Shown here: positions 6,753-12,701 of the stretch, in pieces | Layout: every line of letters begins with the position of its first letter | Position numbering within the stretch: the stretch's first letter is position 1 | Origin: an uncultured Novosphingobium sp. | Lineage (GTDB): Bacteria > Pseudomonadota > Alphaproteobacteria > Sphingomonadales > Sphingomonadaceae | Direction: 5' to 3' | Assembly (NCBI GenBank): GCA_938005655.1 | Contig: CALLNA010000140.1 | Location: 1-12,701 of the forward strand | Length of the DNA: 12,701 bases | The notes under the pieces: model-generated | The model's input: only the letters and a program-made list of their open reading frames with translations | Told to the model about the DNA's origin: nothing | Databases searched by the model: none | Program-made: the position numbers and the translations under genes

Positions 6753-7141
6753 GTGAGCCCGTCGCTGCACTTCGGCCTCACCAAGCTCGTCGTTCCCGAC
6801 CTTCCGGCGGCCGAGCGCTTCTATTGCGACGCGCTGGGCTTCCGCCTGGTGCGCCATAACCGCGCGACGGATCATGCCTACCAGCAGGAGCAGGCGATCC
6901 TCGCCCTCGGCGAGGAGCCCGGCGGCCATGCGCTGATCCTGGTGCGCTACCTCAACCGGCCTTGCCCGGAACCGGGCGCGGCGTGGATCGGGCTGACCGT
7001 GGTCGACGCGGCGCGCTCGGCCGAGGCCGTGGTCGCGGCGGGCGGCCGGATCGAGGTCCCGCTGAGGCCCACGGCGTCGAGGTCGCCATCGTCAGCGATC
7101 CGGCCGGGCACCTGATCGAGCTGGTGCAGATCCTGGGCTAG
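6753..7141 (+). pseudogene. VOC-family (glyoxalase/bleomycin-resistance fold) protein, frameshifted
   Basis: The first 104 codons from GTG 6753 give a normal VOC start (TKLVVPDLPAAERFYCDALG, then HALILVRYLNRP and WIGLTVVDAARSAEAV). After VPL (codons at 7056-7064) the frame turns into a non-family tail (RPTASRSPSS...) ending at 7115. The expected VOC C-terminus continues in another frame from 7064 to the stop at 7139-7141: EAHGVEVAIVSDPAGHLIEL then VQILG. Adding one G after 7064 restores a 129-residue protein of typical VOC length. Either the gene was recently inactivated or the assembly lost one base. The usual first metal ligand His of the family appears replaced by Lys (LTKLVV), so activity and substrate are unclear even in the repaired form. 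It lies nine bases after the lipoprotein gene and may share its transcript. Confidence 0.85.
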
Positions 7142-7145
7142 AGTG

Positions 7146-7166
7146 CGTTTCAGTCATACTGAAACG
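7146..7166. repeat. Perfect 9-bp inverted repeat (CGTTTCAGT / ACTGAAACG)
   Basis: CGTTTCAGT (7146-7154) and ACTGAAACG (7158-7166) are exact inverted copies around a 3-base loop, CAT. It begins five bases after the VOC stop codon. Small palindromes of this kind are, to my memory, dispersed between genes in sphingomonads; no second copy is in this window. Confidence 0.7.
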
Positions 7167-7169
7167 GTT

Positions 7170-7239
7170 GCGGCACCGGCCCGCTCCCCCGCCCGGCCAC
7201 CCATAGAATAGGCCGGGCGGGAGAGCGGGCCGGTGCCGC
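7170..7239. terminator. Long GC-rich hairpin, likely bidirectional transcription stop
   Basis: The arms at 7170-7198 and 7211-7239 pair at 28 of 29 positions around a 12-base AT-rich loop (acccatagaata). The single mismatch is C7187 against A7222. A stem this long and GC-rich would be very stable in RNA from either strand. It lacks a U-run, so it is not a standard intrinsic terminator, but its position between two converging 3' ends (VOC and amidase) suggests a transcription stop or mRNA end protection. Confidence 0.65.
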
Positions 7240-7240
7240 T

Positions 7241-7254
7241 TCCACGGCAGTGGA
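7241..7254. repeat. Small 5-bp hairpin beside the amidase stop codon
   Basis: TCCAC (7241-7245) and GTGGA (7250-7254) pair exactly around a GGCA tetraloop. It sits directly next to the long hairpin and one base from the amidase stop codon. It is short enough to be chance. Confidence 0.35.
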
Positions 7255-7255
7255 T

Positions 7256-8722
7256 CTAAGCCAGGTTCGGGCGTTCGGTCCGCGGGTATTTCTTGAGGTA
7301 GGCATTCGCCAGCCGCAGCAGCTTCGGCTCGCTGTCCGGCAGGCCGACGAGCTGGAGGCCGACCGGCATCCCGTCGAGGAAGCCCACCGGAATCGAGATT
7401 GCCGGCAGGGCGAGGAAATTGAACATCAGCGTGTTCGCCGTATAGGCGCGCGAATAGCCGCCCATGTCGCGCCAGCCCGCGTCCCAGTCGGCCAGCGTCG
7501 GCGCCGTGGTCAGGGCGGTGGGCAGGGCGATGGCGTCGTACCGCGCCAGCAGGGCGGCGAATTCGGAGCGCATCTTCTCGCGCATGTCGAGCGAGGCCAG
7601 CAGTTCCTCGTCGCTCGGCCGCCGCGCCATCGGCTGGCCGCTGTAGGTGCCGTTGAGCATCGACGAATAGGCGCGCGGCTCGCTCCACTGGCCCTTGCCG
7701 GGCGCGACCGTGGCGCCGATCGCGGCGAAGCCCTGCGCGGCCTGGCGCGCGACGGTGGCGACGCGCGGGGTCTCGGCCGTGGCATAGCTCGCGGCGAAGC
7801 CGAGGTCGTCCATCCACAGCAGCTTCGCGCCGGACGCGCCGCGGTCGAGCTCGGCGAGGTAGTCGGGCGCGGGCGGCAGGACCGAGGACAGCATCGCCCG
7901 CCCGTCCGGCCCGGCGATGACCTTGAGGACGAGCGCGGTGTCGCGGGCGTCGCGGGTGAGCGGGTCGATCGTGCTGAAGAAGTTGAGCTGGCGGTGCTCC
8001 AGGTCGAGCTCGGGCACCCGGCCGAAGGTGGTGTGCAGCCCGATCAGGCCGGTGAACGAGGCGGGCAGGCGGGTCGAGCCCCCGCCGTCCGAGCCGATCG
8101 CGAAGGGCAGGCAGCCCGAGGCGACGGCCGCCGCGCTGCCCGTGCTCGACGAGCCGGGGACGCGGTCGGTGTTCCACGGGTTGCGCGGGTGGCGGGCGAG
8201 GTCCGGCATTCCCGCGCCGGTCCCCATGCCGGGCATGACGGTCGAGCCGACGATGACCGCCCCGGCGGTGCGGAGCCGCTCGGCGGTGATCGAATCGCGC
8301 GGCGCGATGCGGGGCTGGTAGTTCGCGTCCATCGGGTTGCCGTAGGGCAGGCCCTTGGCCGGGACGTGCTCCTTGAGCGCGGTCGGTACGCCGTGGAGCG
8401 GGCCGGGCGCCGCGCCCGCGGCCAGCGCCCGGTCGGCGGCGCGGGCCTGCTCGCGCGCGCCCTCGGCATCGAGCCCGCGGAACATGTGCAGGCGCGGCTC
8501 CAGCCGGGCGATCCGGGCGAGGAAGTGATCGGTCACCTCCAGCGCGCTGACCTTGCGCGCGACGATCAGCTCGCGGATGCGCCAGGCGGGAAGCCAGGTC
8601 AGCTCCTCGCCGGTCCCGCTCGCGGCCCGCGCCGGGGCGCTCGCCGTCCCCGCCGCAGCCGCCGCGCCGAGCCCCGCGACCGCCTGCCGCCGTGTGATCC
8701 CCGCCTGTTGATCCTTGCCCAT
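7256..8722 (-). CDS. Tat-exported amidase-signature hydrolase
   Basis: This 488-residue Ser-Ser-Lys hydrolase cleaves an amide or related bond. The triad is K117 (TALKEHVP), S192 (PGSSSTGSAAAV) and nucleophile S216 (GSDGGGSTRLPAS). The spacings of 75 and 24 residues are the same as in fatty-acid amide hydrolase (K142, S217, S241), so it should be active. The usual GGSSGG loop reads GSSSTG. The start carries a twin-arginine signal, ITRRQAVAGLGAAAAAG, with likely cleavage near APARAA, so the folded enzyme would act in the periplasm. The ribosome binding site GAGGAGAGG precedes ATG 8722. It follows the TonB-dependent receptor gene by 76 bases on the same strand, suggesting it processes what the receptor imports. 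Amidase substrates vary widely (peptide amides, acyl amides, nitrile-derived amides), and none can be picked here. Confidence 0.9.
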   Translation of the reverse strand: MGKDQQAGITRRQAVAGLGAAAAAGTASAPARAASGTGEELTWLPAWRIRELIVARKVSALEVTDHFLARIARLEPRLHMFRGLDAEGAREQARAADRALAAGAAPGPLHGVPTALKEHVPAKGLPYGNPMDANYQPRIAPRDSITAERLRTAGAVIVGSTVMPGMGTGAGMPDLARHPRNPWNTDRVPGSSSTGSAAAVASGCLPFAIGSDGGGSTRLPASFTGLIGLHTTFGRVPELDLEHRQLNFFSTIDPLTRDARDTALVLKVIAGPDGRAMLSSVLPPAPDYLAELDRGASGAKLLWMDDLGFAASYATAETPRVATVARQAAQGFAAIGATVAPGKGQWSEPRAYSSMLNGTYSGQPMARRPSDEELLASLDMREKMRSEFAALLARYDAIALPTALTTAPTLADWDAGWRDMGGYSRAYTANTLMFNFLALPAISIPVGFLDGMPVGLQLVGLPDSEPKLLRLANAYLKKYPRTERPNLA

Positions 8723-8798
8723 GATCCTCTCCTCGTGATGTTTTGCGTGATCTTGGGTAATTTAGCCGCGCCGCGCAATCGCCGGGCGCGTTTCGAAT
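8723..8798. other. Gap between receptor and amidase genes
   Basis: These 76 bases hold the amidase ribosome binding site and an AT-rich patch (gatcttgggtaattta), but no hairpin strong enough to end transcription. The two genes are therefore plausibly one transcript, although a weak internal promoter cannot be excluded. Confidence 0.4.
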
Positions 8799-11255
8799 TC
8801 AGAACTGCTTCCTCAGCCGCACCGTCACGTTCCGTCCGAGCGGGTCGAGATAGGCGGGCTGGTAGAACAGCGGCGTCGCCCCCGTGCCGTCGCGCACATG
8901 CGGGCGGGCATTGGTGAGATTGCTCACGTCGAGGCGGATCATCGTCTTGGCCAGCAGTCCGGACTTCGGGGCCGGATCGGCCTTGCCGAAATCGTACTGG
9001 AGGCTGATGTCCGCCTTGCCGACCGGGGCGAAGGTCAGGCGATCGACGGGGTCGTTCCCGAGATTCAGCCGGGAACCGGACCGCCACGTCAGATCGAGGT
9101 TCGCGGTCAGCGGACCGCGCGCGACCGAGCCCTGAAACTTGACTTCGTGGGTCGACAGGCCGCCGGAGCGCCCGATCGCGTCACCGTCGAGCAGGTCGAG
9201 CGGCCGCAACCCCGGCTCGATCTCGACGATCTCCTTGAGCCGCCAGGTATGCCGGAGGCCGAGGATCAGCCGGGTGGTCCTTGCCTTGCGGGGCGGAGGC
9301 GCGAGGGCCGCGCCCGCCGGATCGTCCGGCGGCTTCGCGGGCGGTGCGCCCAGCACCTTGTTCCAGGTGATGCTGGTGCTGATCGTATCGCTTTGCGAGC
9401 GCTCGAGATTGATCGGCCGGGCATCGACGCTGAGCAACCGGCCGTTCGCGTCACGCACGAAGCGATCCGGGAAAGCGCGCTCGATCTCGGCGTTGGGCAC
9501 GGGGAAGGCGACGATCGGGTGCCTTCGGCGGAACGTCATGTAGCTTGCCGTGATCCGGAGATTCTCGCCCTTGAGCGGTTGCCACGCCGCGAAGACGGCC
9601 GGTGCGGAGGCGAACTCGCTGCGCAGCGCCGCGTTGCCGCCCTCGATCTGCGAGATCAGCACGCTGTCGCCCGTGCGATAGTCGAACGCCGCGATCGCGG
9701 GGATCGTTCGCACCCCCTCCCGCAACTGCTCGACGGTCGGCGCGGTCGGCCGGCTGAAGTGGCTGAAGTAGAAGGAGAGGGTCTTCGTGGGCTGCCAGGT
9801 GATGCCCGGCCCCCCGGTGAAGAACAGGCCGACATCGGAATAGCGCTCGACCAGGGCCATGAAATTGGCTTCGACGCCGCCGAGAAAGGACAGGAAGCCG
9901 ACCTTCTTCTGGGACAGCGGCACGGAGACGAAGACCTGGCCCAAGGTCCGGGTGCGCGATAGCGCGTCGGCCGGATCTCCCACATCCTGCGCGGCCGTTC
10001 TCCGGCTCACGCCGAGCTTGCTCTCCACGGTGATCCGCCCGGCCGGAAGCGTGGCGATCGGGGCATTGGCGCTCAGATAGAGCTGCTCCTCGGTCCATTC
10101 GATGTTCGAGCGGCTGGCGCCGAGATCGGGCGTGAGTTGCGGCGACAGCGCCTGATAGGGATCGCCGCCGGCATCGACCGCCGCTTGCAGGGGCGAGGGA
10201 TCGAGGCCGCGATCGATCGCGGTGCGCGACCAGCCGTGCTCGAAATTGCCCTGGAGGGTAAGCAGCCAGTCGCCCGCGCCCGCCGTCGAGACGAAGCCGA
10301 GCTTCGCCGTGCCGCCCGACTGCCGGCCGCGCTGCACGCGCTCGGGACCGGCCATCCGGGTGATGCCGCCGGCCAGGCCGTCCGGCGCGAACGGGCTCGA
10401 CGCGGGAACCTGGAGCGCGATTGTCGGCAAGCCGTACAGGTTGTCGCTGCGGCTCAGTTCGAGGCTGCTGGTCAGGCTCGTCGCGATTCCCGCGATCGGC
10501 CGCGCCAGGCTTCCTTCGAGCGACAGCTTGTCGGTTGCCGGCAGCAGGGTCCGGTATCGCCGCATGTCGCTTGCCGTTCCCGCCGGCAGGACGATCCCGC
10601 GATCCGCTTCGAGCAGCGCGTCGGATCGCTGATACGTGGCGTTCAGCGTCGTTCTGGTCTGCCCGGAGACCTTGGCGAAGCCTGCCGTTGCGGAGCGGGA
10701 CAGGCGGTTGCCGTCCGTCGCGAAGCTCGCCGACCCGTCCAGGGTCGCGGCCTGGAAGCGCCGCTTGAGGACGATGTTCGTGACGCGCTGGGAGCCGTCG
10801 TAGCCATAGGCCTTGGCCGCGTCCTCGGGCAGCACGTCGATGCGCTCGATCGCTTCTGGAGGCAGTCCCTGGACTTCCTCCATCCCGGAGACGCGCATTC
10901 CGTTGAGCAGGACGACGGTCGCGCCGCCACGGGGCGAACTCGTGGTCGTTTCGAGACGCTGGAGGATTTCGCCGACCGAGAACGCGCCGAGGGCCGTGAC
11001 GTCATCGGCCCCCAGCACCAGAAGCGGCTCCACCGGCGCGATGATGCGGCCGCGCAGGTCCGCCGCGGTGACGACGATGTCGTCCGCGCAGGCCAGCTCG
11101 GGCGGCTGGCCTGCCTGTTCGGCCTTGACGATCCAGCACTGCGGGGCGGTGTCTTGCGGCGCTGGCGCGGCGATAGCCGGGAAGGTGACGCCTGCTGCAA
11201 CCAGCGCGGCGCAAATCCCCCATTTTCGCCCATGTATTCGACCATGCGAATCCAT
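8799..11255 (-). CDS. TonB-dependent outer-membrane receptor
   Basis: This 818-residue outer-membrane importer starts with a Sec signal peptide (basic residues to K11, then ICAALVAAGVTFPAIAA, likely cut near residue 30). A TonB-box-like segment follows, DDIVVTAADL (58-67). The plug domain spans about 75-166 (VGEILQRLETTTS, VVLLNGMRVSGMEEVQG, ERIDVLPEDAAKAYGYDGS, RVTNIVLKRRF). The remainder is a beta-barrel with many alternating aromatic strands, ending RNVTVRLRKQF with the C-terminal Phe used in barrel assembly. It belongs to the compact receptor type abundant in sphingomonads, without an N-terminal signalling or carboxypeptidase-like domain. C40 and C56, just before the TonB box, could form a disulfide loop. 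The ligand is unknown. It shares strand with the downstream amidase and is divergent from argS. Confidence 0.92.
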   Translation of the reverse strand: MDSHGRIHGRKWGICAALVAAGVTFPAIAAPAPQDTAPQCWIVKAEQAGQPPELACADDIVVTAADLRGRIIAPVEPLLVLGADDVTALGAFSVGEILQRLETTTSSPRGGATVVLLNGMRVSGMEEVQGLPPEAIERIDVLPEDAAKAYGYDGSQRVTNIVLKRRFQAATLDGSASFATDGNRLSRSATAGFAKVSGQTRTTLNATYQRSDALLEADRGIVLPAGTASDMRRYRTLLPATDKLSLEGSLARPIAGIATSLTSSLELSRSDNLYGLPTIALQVPASSPFAPDGLAGGITRMAGPERVQRGRQSGGTAKLGFVSTAGAGDWLLTLQGNFEHGWSRTAIDRGLDPSPLQAAVDAGGDPYQALSPQLTPDLGASRSNIEWTEEQLYLSANAPIATLPAGRITVESKLGVSRRTAAQDVGDPADALSRTRTLGQVFVSVPLSQKKVGFLSFLGGVEANFMALVERYSDVGLFFTGGPGITWQPTKTLSFYFSHFSRPTAPTVEQLREGVRTIPAIAAFDYRTGDSVLISQIEGGNAALRSEFASAPAVFAAWQPLKGENLRITASYMTFRRRHPIVAFPVPNAEIERAFPDRFVRDANGRLLSVDARPINLERSQSDTISTSITWNKVLGAPPAKPPDDPAGAALAPPPRKARTTRLILGLRHTWRLKEIVEIEPGLRPLDLLDGDAIGRSGGLSTHEVKFQGSVARGPLTANLDLTWRSGSRLNLGNDPVDRLTFAPVGKADISLQYDFGKADPAPKSGLLAKTMIRLDVSNLTNARPHVRDGTGATPLFYQPAYLDPLGRNVTVRLRKQF

Positions 11256-11355
11256 GCTTTCATCTAAGGCCGGGATGCTTGCCAGGGCAAGGCAAAGCGG
11301 CGCCTGGCGACTTGGCCCACTTTCCCTGCCGCGGCAAACCGGCTAACCGCGCGCC
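11256..11355. promoter_or_regulatory. Divergent promoter region, TonB receptor / argS
   Basis: This 100-base gap must drive both genes. On the minus strand a candidate promoter is TTGCCC (11285-11290) and TTAGAT (11262-11267), 17 bases apart; it would start RNA at or very near ATG 11255, giving a nearly leaderless receptor mRNA. The -35 overlaps an inverted repeat TTGCC-AG-GGCAA (11279-11290), which could be a repressor site. No convincing promoter hexamers or ribosome binding site were found for argS. Confidence 0.33.
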
Positions 11356-12701
11356 ATGCCTGAGATACAGACCGTCCACGCCGTCCTTGCCGGACAGATC
11401 GCCGCCGCGCTCGATGCGCTGGAAGCCGCGGGCACCTTGCCTGTCGGCCTCGCGCGCGGCGCGGTGACGGTCGAGCCGCCGCGCGATCCGAGCCACGGCG
11501 ACCTGGCGACCAACGCGGCGATGGTCCTGGCCAAGCCTGCCGGCACCAATCCCCGCGCCCTGGCCGAGGCGCTGGTCGGCGAGCTGACCAGGCTGCCCAA
11601 TGTCGTCAGCGCCGAGATCGCCGGGCCGGGCTTTATCAACCTGCGGCTGGCCGAGGGCACCTGGCTCGACGAGCTGCGGGCGATCGCCGCGCTGGGCGCG
11701 GACTACGGCCGTTCCCGCGTCGGCGGCGGGACCACGGTCAACGTCGAGTACGTCTCCGCCAACCCGACCGGGCCGATGCACATGGGCCATTGCCGCGGGG
11801 CCGTGGTCGGCGATGCGCTGGCCGCCCTGCTGGAGTTCGCCGGGCACAAGGTGATCCGCGAATACTATGTCAACGACGCCGGCGGGCAGGTCGACGTGCT
11901 CGCCCGCTCGGCGCACATCCGCTATCGCGAGGCGCTCGGCGAGGCGGTCGGGGAGATTCCCGAGGGGCTCTATCCGGGCGACTACCTGATCCCCGCGGGC
12001 CAGGCCCTCGCCGCCGAGTTCGGCGACAGATACGCCCATGCTCCGGAGGGCGAATGGCTCGCCCTGTTCCGCCAGAAGACCGTCGCCGCCATGCTCGAGA
12101 TGATCAAGGCGGACCTCGCCCTGCTCGGCATCCGGCACGACCTGTTCTCCTCCGAGGCCGAGCTCCAGGCCGCGGGCAAGCCGGCCGAGGCCGAGGCCTG
12201 GCTGCGGGCGCGCGACCTCGTCTATGACGGCGTGCTCGAAGCGCCGAAGGGCAAGACCGTGGAAGACTGGGAGCCGGTCGCCCTGCCGCTGTTCCGCTCG
12301 ACGAAGTTCGGCGACGATCAGGACCGCCCGATCAAGAAGAGCGACGGAAGCTGGACCTATTTCGGCGCGGACCTAGCCTATCACTTCCAGAAGGCGCAGG
12401 GCGCCGACGCCCTCGTCGACATCTGGGGCGCGGACCACGCCGGCACGGTCAAGCGGATCAAGGCGGCGGTCGCGGCGATGACCGGGGCGGACGGCGCGCC
12501 GACGCCCTTCGAGGTCAAGCTGGTCCAGATGGTCCAGCTCCTGCGCGACGGCGAGCCGGTGAAGATGTCCAAGCGCGCCGGGACCTTCGTGACCCTGGCC
12601 GACGTGGTGCGCGAGGTCGGCAAGGACGTGGTGCGCTTCACCATGCTGACCCGCAAGCCCGAGGCGCAGATGGACTTCGACTTCGCCAAGGTGGTCGAGG
12701 C
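11356..12701 (+). CDS. argS: Arginyl-tRNA synthetase (C-terminus off the window)
   Basis: The first 448 codons are present; the gene has no stop before the right edge. This class I synthetase charges tRNA-Arg. The N-terminal additional domain covers about residues 1-115 (VEPPRDPSHGDLATNAAMVL, GPGFINLRLA). The ATP-binding HIGH motif appears as HMGH at 142-145 in SANPTGPMHMGHCRGA, followed by YYVNDAGGQVD. Further family segments are TYFGADLAYHFQKA and DIWGADHAGTVKRIKAA. The second ATP motif is the canonical KMSK at 403-406 (GEPVKMSKRAGTFVTLADV). The anticodon-binding C-terminal domain is not in view. ATG 11356 gives the expected N-terminus (MPEIQTVHAVLAGQIAAAL); its ribosome binding site is weak. 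Arginyl synthetases are about 550-580 residues, so roughly a quarter is missing. Confidence 0.97.
   Translation, partial: MPEIQTVHAVLAGQIAAALDALEAAGTLPVGLARGAVTVEPPRDPSHGDLATNAAMVLAKPAGTNPRALAEALVGELTRLPNVVSAEIAGPGFINLRLAEGTWLDELRAIAALGADYGRSRVGGGTTVNVEYVSANPTGPMHMGHCRGAVVGDALAALLEFAGHKVIREYYVNDAGGQVDVLARSAHIRYREALGEAVGEIPEGLYPGDYLIPAGQALAAEFGDRYAHAPEGEWLALFRQKTVAAMLEMIKADLALLGIRHDLFSSEAELQAAGKPAEAEAWLRARDLVYDGVLEAPKGKTVEDWEPVALPLFRSTKFGDDQDRPIKKSDGSWTYFGADLAYHFQKAQGADALVDIWGADHAGTVKRIKAAVAAMTGADGAPTPFEVKLVQMVQLLRDGEPVKMSKRAGTFVTLADVVREVGKDVVRFTMLTRKPEAQMDFDFAKVVE

Larger units (their letters stand above)
7142..7255. other. Convergent intergenic region filled with hairpins, no gene
   Basis: The 114 bases between the converging VOC gene and the amidase gene contain three back-to-back inverted repeats (7146-7166, 7170-7239, 7241-7254) and almost nothing else. 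No coding region is seen. Confidence 0.75.

Noticed and set aside
5591..6859. A 422-codon plus-strand frame crossing ispH, the intergenic gap and the lipoprotein gene
   Set aside because: It crosses two divergent, well-supported genes and has no recognisable protein features.
7250..8917. A 555-codon open frame on the plus strand opposite the amidase
   Set aside because: Low-complexity Arg/Gly/Ala-rich translation without motifs; the antisense amidase has its catalytic triad, signal peptide and ribosome binding site.
11260..12138. A 292-codon minus-strand frame opposite argS
   Set aside because: Antisense to argS, which shows HMGH and KMSK; composition is that of a shadow frame.

Overview
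The window looks like chromosomal DNA of a high-GC alphaproteobacterium, most probably a sphingomonad (order Sphingomonadales). The reasons are the Tad-pilus genes, the aminoglycoside-phosphotransferase-fold homoserine kinase coupled to ispH and rnhA, a compact TonB-dependent receptor of the type expanded in sphingomonads, and a REP-like palindrome with the core CTTGATCCGGGG. No tRNA, rRNA, CRISPR array, transposase or phage gene was seen.

Layout. (1) 1-1797, minus strand: cpaA, cpaB and the first 79 codons of cpaC, the start of a Tad/Flp pilus operon running off the left edge. (2) 1892-3031, plus: an FAD-dependent D-amino-acid-oxidase-fold dehydrogenase, divergent from cpaA. (3) 3116-3298, plus: a 60-residue DUF1508 (YegP-like) protein. 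(4) 3299-3592: a gene-free convergent gap with a REP-like inverted repeat and a second small palindrome. (5) 3593-5998, minus: an ispH-thrB-rnhA operon, with thrB and rnhA overlapping by ATGA. (6) 6069-7141, plus: a lipoprotein of unknown function followed by a VOC (glyoxalase-fold) gene broken by an apparent one-base deletion. (7) 7142-7255: a convergent gap packed with three hairpins. (8) 7256-11255, minus: a TonB-dependent receptor followed by a Tat-exported amidase-signature hydrolase, probably one uptake-and-hydrolysis unit. (9) 11356 to the right edge, plus: argS, about three quarters present, divergent from the receptor.

How the genes work together. Most are housekeeping or stand alone: isoprenoid synthesis (ispH), threonine synthesis (thrB), RNA-DNA hybrid removal (rnhA) and arginyl-tRNA charging (argS). 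The cpa genes build a pilus. The most suggestive functional module is the receptor plus exported amidase: an outer-membrane importer next to a periplasmic amide hydrolase suggests scavenging of an amide- or peptide-like compound. That is an inference from gene order and signal peptides; the substrate cannot be read from the sequence. I found no clearly new multi-gene system. The points most worth checking are the receptor-amidase pair, the frameshifted VOC gene, and an FAD enzyme that resembles D-arginine dehydrogenase but lacks two substrate-contacting residues.
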